Assembly (NCBI GenBank): GCA_963823095.1
Contig: CAWGKI010000012.1
Coordinates: 124,001-188,000 of the forward strand
Direction of reading: 5' to 3'
Length of the DNA: 64,000 nt
Source: CAIVVT01 sp963823095
Lineage (GTDB): Bacteria > Acidobacteriota > Terriglobia > Bryobacterales > Bryobacteraceae
The translations under genes and the position numbers were made by a program. The notes under the pieces were generated by a model. It did not search any database. It saw only the letters and a list, made by a program, of their open reading frames with translations, and was not told the DNA's origin. Positions 33,977-41,347 of the stretch are shown piece after piece; positions within the stretch are counted from its first letter, which is position 1, and each line of letters begins with the position of its first letter.

Positions 33977-34894
33977 CTATTGCTCCTGCGGAGGCATCAG
34001 GTTGTTCTTGATCGAAGCCATGCCCATCATGCCGCCGAGACCCATCGTCTCGACCGCCGACGAGGGCACGATCACCATGGAGCCCTTCTCCTTGATGGCC
34101 TCATACAGCATGTTCATGGCGCGCAGATGGAGCGCGACCGGATTGTCCCTGTACATCTCCGCGGCCTGGGCGAACTTCTCGCTGATCTCCGTCTCGGCGG
34201 TGCTCAGAATGATGCGCGCATGGCGCTCGCGTTGGGCCTGTGCCTCGCGCGACATGGCGTCTTCCAGGCCTTGCGGAATCGAAACGTCGCGGATCTCCAC
34301 CGACTGCACGGTCACGCCCCACGGATTGGTCTTCTGGTCAAGGATCTTCTGCAACTCGCGGCCGAGCGATTCGCGGTCCGTCACCATGTCGGTGAGCATG
34401 TGCCTGCCGATCGACTCGCGCAGAGCCGTCTGAGCGCTCATCCCAATCGCGTGACCGAAGTCCTGGACCTCCAGAATCGACTTCTCCGCGTTCCACACCA
34501 CCCAAAAGACAATCGCGTCCACGAAGACCGGCACGGCGTCCCGGGTCAACGTCGATTCCGCCTTCACTTCCGTCACCCGGATTCGCTGATCGATGAAATC
34601 GCTCACCGTATCGACGATCGGGACGATAGTGAACAGCCCCGGCCCACGCAACCCGCGGTATGCCCCGAGGCGCAGTACGGCGGCCTTCTCCCATTGGGAC
34701 GCCACTTTGATGGAAAACAGAAGATAGACACCCCCGAGGCCCAGCGCGATCACCGGCCAAGGGTTTTGCGACCAGGCGGTGAGACCAATGCCCACCGCCA
34801 GACAGACGAGAAAGCATGTAAGACCGATCGAGCTGACAAGCTGAACTCTGGTCACTTTCCCGCCAAGCGTCACGGAGCTACCAAGTGGCAGCAT
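33977..34894 (-). CDS. Slipin (SPFH/band 7 membrane protein)
   Basis: This 305-residue protein has two N-terminal membrane helices (VSSIGLTCFLVCLAVGIGLT and WPVIALGLGGVYLLFSI) and the SPFH domain: WEKAAVLRLGAYRGLRGPGLF, LTRDAVPVFVDAIVFWVVW, QTALRESIGRHMLTD, WGVTVQSVEIRDVSIPQGLEDAM. The C-terminal helical coil has REAQAQRERHARIILSTAE. Stomatin/slipin proteins form membrane scaffolds that usually act with a NfeD protease; no nfeD is present here, and an alpha/beta-hydrolase sits in that place. It lies two bases after the gntR stop. Confidence 0.9.
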   Translation of the reverse strand: MLPLGSSVTLGGKVTRVQLVSSIGLTCFLVCLAVGIGLTAWSQNPWPVIALGLGGVYLLFSIKVASQWEKAAVLRLGAYRGLRGPGLFTIVPIVDTVSDFIDQRIRVTEVKAESTLTRDAVPVFVDAIVFWVVWNAEKSILEVQDFGHAIGMSAQTALRESIGRHMLTDMVTDRESLGRELQKILDQKTNPWGVTVQSVEIRDVSIPQGLEDAMSREAQAQRERHARIILSTAETEISEKFAQAAEMYRDNPVALHLRAMNMLYEAIKEKGSMVIVPSSAVETMGLGGMMGMASIKNNLMPPQEQ

Positions 34895-34896
34895 AA

Positions 34897-35304
34897 CTAA
34901 TCACTCCTTTTGTCCTCACCCGCCTGCAGTTCTCCCAGCCGCGCCAGCAACTCGGTCACCGAGAATCCCTCGGCGCCCGCCCGCGAAGCGCAATCCGAAG
35001 CCAACCGGCTCAAACGCACATCCCTCTCGGCCTGGTCCACTTCCACGCGCTGCGAGGTCACGAACGTGCCAATCCCTTGTTGGGTCGAGATCGCACCCCG
35101 GATCTCCAGTTCCCGATATGCCCGCAATACGGTGTTGGGGTTGATGGCCAGATCGACAGCCACCTGCCGCACCGTGGGCAGTTGTTGACCGCCCTGCAAC
35201 GTCCCGGTAGCTACCGCCAGGAGTACCTGGTCAATGATCTGGCGGTAGACCGGAACGCCGCTGGCCAGGTCGAGCCTGAACTCGAATGTGTCTGGCTTAA
35301 TCAT
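34897..35304 (-). CDS. GntR-family regulator, YtrA-type
   Basis: This 135-residue protein has a winged helix (PVYRQIIDQVLLAVATGTL, GGQQLPTVRQVAVDLAINPNTVLRAYRELEIRG) and a short C-terminal helix without a ligand-binding effector domain, as in the YtrA subfamily. It is the first gene of the operon with slipin and hydrolase and probably regulates it in response to envelope or antibiotic stress, by analogy with YtrA. Confidence 0.87.
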   Translation of the reverse strand: MIKPDTFEFRLDLASGVPVYRQIIDQVLLAVATGTLQGGQQLPTVRQVAVDLAINPNTVLRAYRELEIRGAISTQQGIGTFVTSQRVEVDQAERDVRLSRLASDCASRAGAEGFSVTELLARLGELQAGEDKRSD

Positions 35305-35365
35305 CTAGTTCACTAGTACACCACATCACCGACACAATTCAAGAGAAATCTGCGGGTTCGACAAA

Positions 35366-35494
35366 GTGGGGCGGACCCCCAGGTCTGCGGCCGACGCCCT
35401 CGTCGGCCTCTTCGAATTACTTCATCGCGGCCCTGCCAATGTGTTCCGGCGGCGGGTCCTGGAGGACCCGCGCGGACCTGGGGGTCCGCCCTAC
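35366..35494. repeat. Intergenic GC-rich palindromic repeat, inverted copy of the 9.7 kb element
   Basis: 35366-35410 is the reverse complement of 9761-9805 with a single mismatch, and the far end (GGGTCCTGGAGGACCCGCGCGGACC, about 35455-35479) pairs internally and matches the other half of the 9.7 kb copy. The unit lies in the divergent region between gntR and the aldolase gene. Confidence 0.75.
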
Positions 35495-35601
35495 ATGAGA
35501 CCTGCGTGCTCACGAATGCGACATACTGGAAGACGCAATCGGACGCGGATCCGGGACCGCCGCCAGGCATTCCCTGCCGCACAGGAATTGGTTGTCGTTC
35601 G

Positions 35602-36615
35602 ATGAGTGAAAAACTAAAGGGAATCTTCACGCCCACGCTCGTTCCCCTGGACGCGCGCGGGGAGATCAATGAGCAGGAACTCCGGCGGTTCATCAGTTGG
35701 CTGATCGAGCGCGGCGTGCACGGCCTGTACCCCAACGGCTCGACCGGCGAATTCACCCGGTTCACGCCGGAGGAGCGCCGCCGCATCGCGCAGATTACTT
35801 GCGACGAAGCGCGCGGGCGCGTCCCCGTACTGGCCGGCGCGGCCGAAGCCAACGTGAAGGAGACGCTCGCCGCCTGCGAAGCCTACGCAGGCATGGGAGC
35901 GCGGGCGGTCGCCATCGTTTCGCCGATCTACTTCCGGCTCCAGCCCGACTCGGTTTACGCCTACTTCGCCGAGATCGCGCGCAACTCGCCGATCGACGTC
36001 ACGCTTTACAACATCCCGATGTTTGCGAGCCCCATCGACGTGGCCACCATCCGCCGGCTGGCCGAGTTCCCGCGCATCATCGGCATCAAGGACTCCTCCG
36101 GCGATCTGGCGTTCATGATGCGCATGATCGCGTCGATCCGTCCGTCGCGGCCCGACTTCACGTTCCTCACTGGTTGGGAAGCGGTGCTCGCGCCAATGCT
36201 GATGATCGGCTGCGACGGCGGCACGAACGCCACCAGCAACGCCGTGCCGGAAGTGACGCGCAAGATCTACGAGCTGTGCCAGGCCGGCAATTACGCCGAG
36301 GCGATGAAGTGGCAGTTCCGCGTGCTCGAACTCTTCGACGCCATGCTGAACACGTTCGAATTCCCCGACGGCTTCCGTGCCGCCGCGGAGCTGCGTGGAT
36401 TCCGTTTTGGCCACGGCCGGCAGCCTCTGAGCAGCGCTCAGGAGCAGGACCGGACGGCGCTCTCCTCAGTGCTGCATTGCATCATTTCGGACTTCGGCCT
36501 GGTCGATCCGCCCGCTGCCGGCTGCGCGCCACGGACGCGCGACATGGGCCAGGATAAGATCGCGCAGGTGGTTCAGGAAGTGATGGCCGTTCTGGATCAG
36601 CGAGGGATACTCTGA
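35602..36615 (+). CDS. Dihydrodipicolinate synthase / N-acetylneuraminate lyase-family aldolase with encapsulation-peptide-like C-terminus
   Basis: This 337-residue protein is a class I (Schiff-base) TIM-barrel aldolase. GIFTPTLVPLD opens it, followed by LYPNGSTGEFTRFTPEER (GSTGE substrate loop), VTLYNIPMF (catalytic Tyr), IGIKDSSGD (Schiff-base Lys) and GCDGGTNATSN. The barrel ends about residue 303. A linker and a last helix DKIAQVVQEVMAVLDQRGIL (residues 318-337) follow, amphipathic with Ile/Val/Met/Leu on one face. This C-terminal addition resembles the encapsulation peptides that target enzymes to bacterial microcompartments. Two BMC shell genes begin nine bases downstream. The substrate is unknown: the family condenses or cleaves pyruvate with aldehydes. 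The microcompartment link is inference from tail and context. Confidence 0.85.
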   Translation: MSEKLKGIFTPTLVPLDARGEINEQELRRFISWLIERGVHGLYPNGSTGEFTRFTPEERRRIAQITCDEARGRVPVLAGAAEANVKETLAACEAYAGMGARAVAIVSPIYFRLQPDSVYAYFAEIARNSPIDVTLYNIPMFASPIDVATIRRLAEFPRIIGIKDSSGDLAFMMRMIASIRPSRPDFTFLTGWEAVLAPMLMIGCDGGTNATSNAVPEVTRKIYELCQAGNYAEAMKWQFRVLELFDAMLNTFEFPDGFRAAAELRGFRFGHGRQPLSSAQEQDRTALSSVLHCIISDFGLVDPPAAGCAPRTRDMGQDKIAQVVQEVMAVLDQRGIL

Positions 36616-36617
36616 GC

Positions 36618-36641
36618 GGAGCTTTGAACGGAGCTTTGAAC
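36618..36641 (+). repeat. Tandem 12-base duplication at the start of the first BMC gene
   Basis: GGAGCTTTGAAC occurs twice back to back. Each copy contains a GGAG and a TTG, so two possible start codons (36624 and 36636) exist for the first shell gene. It could be a recent slippage duplication that changes translation of the shell protein. Confidence 0.6.
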
Positions 36642-37082
36642 GCGTCACTGGCGCTGGTGGAAGTCGGCGGCTGGTCGCCGGCCATGGTCGTCCTCGACGC
36701 CATGGAGAAGATGGCGGGCGTGCGCATCCTCCAGGCGGAATTGAATGACCAGCCCGGCGTCTGCCTGAAGTTGACCGGTCCGCTGGCCGACATCGAAGCG
36801 GCGGCCCAAGCCGCACGGCGAGCGGGCGAGACGATGGGCGTTGCCGTACTGGCGCATGTGATCGCGGGACCGGCGGAAGGCGCGCGTGCGGCCTATGAAG
36901 CGGCGGCGGAATTCAGCCCGCTGATCGAGCAGGCTGGCGGTGCATTTCCCAAGAGAGCGATCGATCTCCCGAGAGGGCAGGATGAACGAACAATCGAATT
37001 TTGCAGTTGGACTGATCGAGACGCAAGGCTTCACCGCCGTTTTCGAGGCCATCGACACGGCGGTCAAGACGGCCAATGTTGA
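36624..37082 (+). CDS. BMC-domain microcompartment shell protein
   Basis: The sequence SLALVEVGGWSPAMVVLDAM, then GVRILQAELNDQPGVCLKLTGPLADIEAAAQAAR and VAVLAHVIAGPAEGA is a single BMC fold (pfam00936 type): a strand with a near-invariant ALVE(V), a helix, and the AHVI edge. These proteins tile as hexamers in a polyhedral shell. There is no ATG; TTG at 36624 or 36636 is the likely start. The listed end at 37082 overlaps the next gene by 101 bases. An indel near 36950 would end it at the ATGA junction around 36985, so its C-terminus is uncertain. Confidence 0.78.
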   Translation: MNGALNASLALVEVGGWSPAMVVLDAMEKMAGVRILQAELNDQPGVCLKLTGPLADIEAAAQAARRAGETMGVAVLAHVIAGPAEGARAAYEAAAEFSPLIEQAGGAFPKRAIDLPRGQDERTIEFCSWTDRDARLHRRFRGHRHGGQDGQC

Positions 37083-37266
37083 AGTGCTGGCGCGAGAGAA
37101 ACTCGGCGGCGGCTACATCACCGTCGTCATCAAGGGCGACGTTGCCGCCGTCCGCGCCGCGGTCGAAGCGGGCAGTGCCAAAGTTGGGTCGCTCGGACGT
37201 CTGGTTGCCGCGCACGTGATCGCGAACCCGAGCCAGGCAGTGCTGTCGCTGCTGCCGATCAAGTGA
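36982..37266 (+). CDS. BMC-H microcompartment shell protein
   Basis: This 94-residue protein starts at the ATG at 36982, preceded by AGGGCAGG. It reads NFAVGLIETQGFTAVFEAID, TANVEVLAREKLGGGYITVV, IKGDVAAVRAAVEAG and RLVAAHVIANPSQAV, a canonical single-BMC hexamer subunit (GLIET, the central GGG/KGD loop, AHVI). It pairs with the preceding BMC protein and the aldolase gene. No BMC-P (pentamer vertex), aldehyde dehydrogenase or phosphotransacylase gene is present in the window, so the locus is incomplete or a satellite. Confidence 0.93.
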   Translation: MNEQSNFAVGLIETQGFTAVFEAIDTAVKTANVEVLAREKLGGGYITVVIKGDVAAVRAAVEAGSAKVGSLGRLVAAHVIANPSQAVLSLLPIK

Positions 37267-37943
37267 ATTGCGGCTGAACGGCAACCACCCCATTACTATC
37301 TGCCCGGACCGGTCGCCAATCTGTTCTGACGCCCACCTGGAGTTTCTCTGCCGCGCTGGCGAACCGACTCCAAGGCGCCACACACCATGATTTATCAATC
37401 TTTCCGTGTACTATCAATCTTGCCAATCAACCACTATTGGCGACTTCTCATCAAAATCAATTATCAATGAACGACCAATAACGGTTCATATTCAACCACA
37501 CCAAACTCCGGTAACAGCGTCTGCCGGAAACATTTTTCGAGTTGGGTCGAAATTACCCTTGAATTTGAGATTTGCTGGCCTTAGACTCGTCTTGGAAGTC
37601 AACTCCGGTCCTTAGCGTCAGATCGTAATACGAAGGTAGCCCGTATGCCGTCCTGCGAATTGTCATCTCGAGGTTCTGGCCTCCCAGTACAGAGCCCCCC
37701 CCCCCCCCGCTATTCAGACACGCGAACTCACTGTAGAACGCCATCGTAGTTTTCAAACCGACGGATAACCCGTCTCCACGCAAGAGGTATCGCACGAGGT
37801 GGGATAGCGAAGTTTCCCGCAGCGTTTATCGCGCCCATGCGTAACAGGCAACTCCGGCTGATTCTATTCGGCCAAAGAACTCTCGGACTGGGCGGCACCG
37901 TTAAAGCGCCCATTTTCTATATTGATTATAAGGAGGTCTTTGA
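37267..37943. other. A/T-richer gene-free stretch with a 13-base C homopolymer
   Basis: No gene is supported on either strand. Two minus-strand frames (37553-37795 and 37728-37913) were examined and rejected; the first crosses the C run and becomes a poly-Gly segment. A run of 13 C occupies 37696-37708. Composition shifts visibly to more A/T than in the flanking operons, and this continues through the next few genes. The region probably includes the promoter of the secreted-protein cluster that starts at 37944. Confidence 0.4.
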
Positions 37944-38660
37944 ATGTTCAAACGTCAAGCGATTGTGCTGAAGATGACTTTGGGGTTAGTGAGCACCGCG
38001 CTTCTGTTAAGCGGCGCGGATCTTAATGCGTGCCTTCATGCACACGTTCAAGCGACTCCCCTGGATAAGCGCCAATCCGGAGCATCGTCGGAATTGTCGC
38101 TTTCCAACAATTGCGGAAAAGACATCACCGCCTATCGAATTCTGGCCCGCGACAGCGCGGGCGCCAGGAAGTGGGCTACCGGCAAGGACGATCTTGCGAC
38201 ACTCACCCTCACGCAACCGCAACCGGCTGGAATGGATGTCTTCCGTATGAACACCTCAAGAACTGTACCGATTGAGCCGCCTCCGCCTGGAGGTTCCGTG
38301 TCAGTGGCTGCAGCGATCTTCATCGACGGTACCACCGAGGGCGATCCGGAGGATGTTGCAGACATCCTCGTCGTCAGACAGGAGTGGCTAGCAGAAATCA
38401 AAGAACAGTTGACGATCCTGAACTCTGCTTCGGATTGGACAAGCGCGCTCGAGCTTCGCCGGAGATCAAATCAGTTGAAATCCGCAGTTACAGCCTCAAA
38501 CGATCGCTCCGCTTTTTATCTAGAAGAATTGGCAAAAAGGCAAGAACGCTCAAATGCCACCTCGTGGAACACATTTGTAGGAGACGAACATCAGAGGTTG
38601 CTCAAGTTAATTGAACTCTTTGAACGGCACTTAAAGACAGCGAATGGAAGTCAGCGGTAG
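37944..38660 (+). CDS. Secreted hypothetical protein, cluster member A
   Basis: This 238-residue protein is preceded by a near-perfect ribosome binding site (AAGGAGGT, six bases away). Its signal peptide (QAIVLKMTLGLVSTALLLSG) leads to a beta region (SELSLSNNCGKDITAYRILAR) and AAIFIDGTTEGDPEDVADI, then a helical C-terminal half. The order, a beta domain with 'N..GKDITAY', a 'F.DGT..G' strand and then charged helices, is shared with the protein at 39168-40019, so both belong to one uncharacterised family. The function is unknown. Confidence 0.65.
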   Translation: MFKRQAIVLKMTLGLVSTALLLSGADLNACLHAHVQATPLDKRQSGASSELSLSNNCGKDITAYRILARDSAGARKWATGKDDLATLTLTQPQPAGMDVFRMNTSRTVPIEPPPPGGSVSVAAAIFIDGTTEGDPEDVADILVVRQEWLAEIKEQLTILNSASDWTSALELRRRSNQLKSAVTASNDRSAFYLEELAKRQERSNATSWNTFVGDEHQRLLKLIELFERHLKTANGSQR

Positions 38661-38673
38661 AACGGGAGGTCAC

Positions 38674-38985
38674 ATGTCGCATAACCACGGCCAAAGTAAT
38701 TGGATTAGCCATAGTTTTATCATCGCTCTGCTCGCGGCAATCACGGTCCAAAACGTGTCGGGGGACTGCGTCCGCAGCGTGCCATCAGTCAACTATGAAC
38801 AGACGGGCGCTCCGACCGGCTGCACATCGCAGTACACTTATGCGAAGCCACTCACACTAACTTGGACAGGTTCGTATCCCAATCTTTTGGCTAGAATGTT
38901 CAAACGTCAAGCGATCATGCTGACAATGGCTTTAGGTTTAGTGAATGCCGCGCCGGAACTATGTCAAACAGAGGAGCTCTACTGA
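38674..38985 (+). CDS. Short secreted hypothetical protein, probably a chimera of gene fragments
   Basis: ATG 38674 follows GGGAGG. The first 70 residues have a signal-like helix (WISHSFIIALLAAITVQNVSG), then GDCVRSVPSVNYEQTGAP, similar in style to the start of the Cys-rich protein at 40016 (CVPSV). After about residue 73 the frame runs into a copy of the 5' end of the gene at 37944 (MFKRQAIMLTMALGLVNAA), so the C-terminus is not a native one. It is most likely the truncated remnant of a larger secreted gene fused by rearrangement to a partial copy of another. Confidence 0.4.
   Translation: MSHNHGQSNWISHSFIIALLAAITVQNVSGDCVRSVPSVNYEQTGAPTGCTSQYTYAKPLTLTWTGSYPNLLARMFKRQAIMLTMALGLVNAAPELCQTEELY
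38896..38952 (+). pseudogene. Partial copy of the 5' end of the 37944 gene
   Basis: Fifty-seven bases from ATGTTCAAACGTCAAGCGAT repeat the start of the gene at 37944 with a handful of substitutions, encoding MFKRQAIMLTMALGLVNAA against MFKRQAIVLKMTLGLVSTA. The strong ribosome binding site of the original is absent and the frame ends soon after, so it is a non-functional fragment. Confidence 0.65.
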
Positions 38986-39167
38986 GCCCGATGACGCTAA
39001 GCTCACGCTTCTATTCGGAAACTCTTGCTGGACATTTTTGTCGGTCCTGCTAGGTTTTAGATTGCGAAGGGTCGCTACCCAAAAGAAACAATGGTTGCGG
39101 CTGACCATTAGCAACACGCGAGTCATCTGGCACTCGCAATATTAACCGGTCCGTAAGGAGTACCGCT

Positions 39168-40019
39168 ATGCAGTTCGATTGTAGAATTCGCTCGCTTACT
39201 ATCACGCTCTTAATTATCCCCGCAGCCTCTCTCCTCATTTTTGCTACCCCTCTTGAGGCAGGACAGGAGAGCGTTCCGGAATGGAAAGTCGCGGGACAGT
39301 CAACGATCCTCGCCTTGGCATCTGTTGCGCAGTTGCCGAACGTAGCTCCGCCAACCTTCACGCTAACTTTCAAAAACTTGTCGACAAAGGGCATAACCGC
39401 CTTCTCGGTCTCGGGCGCTGTCCGCCTGGACGTGGAGTACTTTGAGCTCGAGCACGGATTGTTGCCTGGGGATTCGCAAGAATTGGAGGCTGCTCCATCT
39501 CCACTCGTGGGCGGAACGTCGTACGAACTTCAAGTATCAACCGTGCTATTCGAAGACGGAACATTCGCGGGTTCCGCATCGCAAGCAGAAGGTATCACTT
39601 TTCATCGAATGGGCCGCGCCGTTGAACAAATGCGGCTAAGGGCGATCTTCGAAGCAGCACCGGCAGGGATGATTGACGACGCTGCAATTGCTTCGTTGAA
39701 AGCGAGAGTTGGCGATCTGCCAACGAACGTTGAGGCGGCGTGTGCAGGCGCCGAGGCCGCAGAGGTTCGAGGAGCGCCGGTAACGGCGCTCAGGTCCGCT
39801 TCGGCGGCATTGCGGGAGAGCTTCTTTGTCGGTGTTTCAAATGCAAGGAGCGAGGCACTACAAGCGATTGGCCAACTGAATCAGCTACCGCAACAGGCTC
39901 GGAACGGGAGTGCTCGGACGCGAGCGAAGTGGTTGGACCACCTGCGAGAGCGCTACCGTGAGGTTACGCAGAAACACGAGCGTGGGGCTTGGCTTGCCGT
40001 AGGAGGTGGCGCGAAATGA
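39168..40019 (+). CDS. Secreted hypothetical protein, cluster member B
   Basis: This 283-residue protein has an AAGGAG ribosome binding site, a signal peptide (LTITLLIIPAASLLIFATPL), a beta domain (TFTLTFKNLSTKGITAFSVS, LLPGDSQELEAAP, YELQVSTVLFEDGTFAGSAS) and a helical C-terminal half (LRAIFEAAP ... KWLDHLRERYREVT). It is a paralogue of the 37944 product. The stop overlaps the ATG of the Cys-rich protein gene by four bases, so they are co-translated. The function is unknown. Confidence 0.68.
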   Translation: MQFDCRIRSLTITLLIIPAASLLIFATPLEAGQESVPEWKVAGQSTILALASVAQLPNVAPPTFTLTFKNLSTKGITAFSVSGAVRLDVEYFELEHGLLPGDSQELEAAPSPLVGGTSYELQVSTVLFEDGTFAGSASQAEGITFHRMGRAVEQMRLRAIFEAAPAGMIDDAAIASLKARVGDLPTNVEAACAGAEAAEVRGAPVTALRSASAALRESFFVGVSNARSEALQAIGQLNQLPQQARNGSARTRAKWLDHLRERYREVTQKHERGAWLAVGGGAK

Positions 40020-41347
40020 CCTTGAGTCTTCTGCTTCCGCGATGTTCGCGTCTTGTGGCCTCCTCGATTGCCCTTGCAATTGTTGCTGGCGGCCAGACAT
40101 GCCCGCCCCCGCCGTTCCAGTGCGTGCCGAGCGTTACCGGTCAGACTGAGAGTAATACCAACCTATGCGCGGGTACTGCTAGTAACGGTATATGCGCAGC
40201 AACGATTACGAAATCTGTTACCTACTATACTTCCTACTACAACGGACACACTGCGTCTGACGCTGCGTTAGGCAAGGGGAGGGCGGGTAACACTCAAATG
40301 TGCGAGGGCTCTGCGACTCTGAAACCTGTCTATAATGAATGCTGGCCTCAGTTCGATAGCCCGGTAGCGACGACTGGGCAGTTACGGGTGACTACGCATG
40401 AATCTGACATAGTGGCGCTCCCGATGTTTTGTGGCGATACGGGTGAGGGTGGCATAGGCTTGGGAAATGCCTATAACGAATTCTTTGCATGCTCGCAATC
40501 GTCTCCCGGCGTGACCTACTATATTCCAAAAGTCCCTTACGACTGTTGCAGCGGTGGCTGCTCAGTGATGTGTGGAACGACCTGCGCAGATGCTAAGATT
40601 GCCAGTTGCAGGAGCTATGAACATTACTCGTGCCAAGGCAACACGCCGCAGTGTTGCGGGAACTGTAACGACGGCAGCACGGACTGCAAGGTCAGTTGCG
40701 GCAACGTATGCGGATCGATGTGCATTGACTGTTTCCACTGCACGGGGAATCTGCAGTATAACGGATGCTCAAACGGTCAGCCCCAGTGTACTGGAACACC
40801 CATCGTGCTTGATCCGTTCGACCGCGGCTTCAGGTTGACCAGCGTCGCCAATGGTGTGAAGTTTCGAACATTCCCAAGTGGTCCGCTTAGCCAGATGAGT
40901 TGGACAGATCCAAGTTGGCAGAATGGGTGGTTGGTTCTGGATCGAAATGGGAATGGGACGATCGACGATTTCACGGAGCTTTTCGGGAGTATGACCGCCC
41001 AACCGCCGAACGAAGAGCCCAATGGGTTCCTGGCATTAGCCGTATTTGACGACCCGGCGAACGGCGGCAATGGCAACGGCGTCATCGATCCCGGCGATGC
41101 AATCTACCGACATTTACGGGTATGGATTGATGCAAACCACAATGGTGTGAGCGAGCCGAACGAACTCTACACCCTCCAGGCACTTGGCATCTTTAAGATC
41201 GGCCTGAAATTCCATAACACCCCATTCGTTGACCAGTATGGAAACGAGTTTCGCTACCGCGGAACCGTATGGGACCAAGGCGGCCATGGGCGCGACGTTT
41301 GTTACGATGTTTTGCTTCATGTGCAAGTCAATTCGGAGGGAATTTAG
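40016..41347 (+). CDS. Secreted cysteine-rich protein with calcium-binding-like loops
   Basis: This is a 443-residue secreted protein. An N-terminal hydrophobic helix (LVASSIALAIVAGGQTC) is followed by a Ser/Thr/Asn-rich part. Next comes a cysteine-dense segment (about residues 175-258) with 18 Cys in about 83 residues (CCSGGCSVMCGTTC, CQGNTPQCCGNC, CKVSCGNVCGSMCIDCFHC). The C-terminal domain has EF-hand-like loops LDRNGNGTIDDFTELFG (near 305-321) and IDANHNGVSEPNEL (near 370-383), as in secreted acidobacterial proteins. It probably forms multiple disulfides extracellularly. A DsbA-like gene starts immediately after its stop (TAGATG). Confidence 0.7.
   Translation: MTLSLLLPRCSRLVASSIALAIVAGGQTCPPPPFQCVPSVTGQTESNTNLCAGTASNGICAATITKSVTYYTSYYNGHTASDAALGKGRAGNTQMCEGSATLKPVYNECWPQFDSPVATTGQLRVTTHESDIVALPMFCGDTGEGGIGLGNAYNEFFACSQSSPGVTYYIPKVPYDCCSGGCSVMCGTTCADAKIASCRSYEHYSCQGNTPQCCGNCNDGSTDCKVSCGNVCGSMCIDCFHCTGNLQYNGCSNGQPQCTGTPIVLDPFDRGFRLTSVANGVKFRTFPSGPLSQMSWTDPSWQNGWLVLDRNGNGTIDDFTELFGSMTAQPPNEEPNGFLALAVFDDPANGGNGNGVIDPGDAIYRHLRVWIDANHNGVSEPNELYTLQALGIFKIGLKFHNTPFVDQYGNEFRYRGTVWDQGGHGRDVCYDVLLHVQVNSEGI

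Noticed and set aside
37553..37795. Minus-strand 80-residue frame in the A/T-richer gap
   Set aside because: It passes through the 13-base homopolymer as a poly-Gly stretch and has no start signal or recognisable domain.
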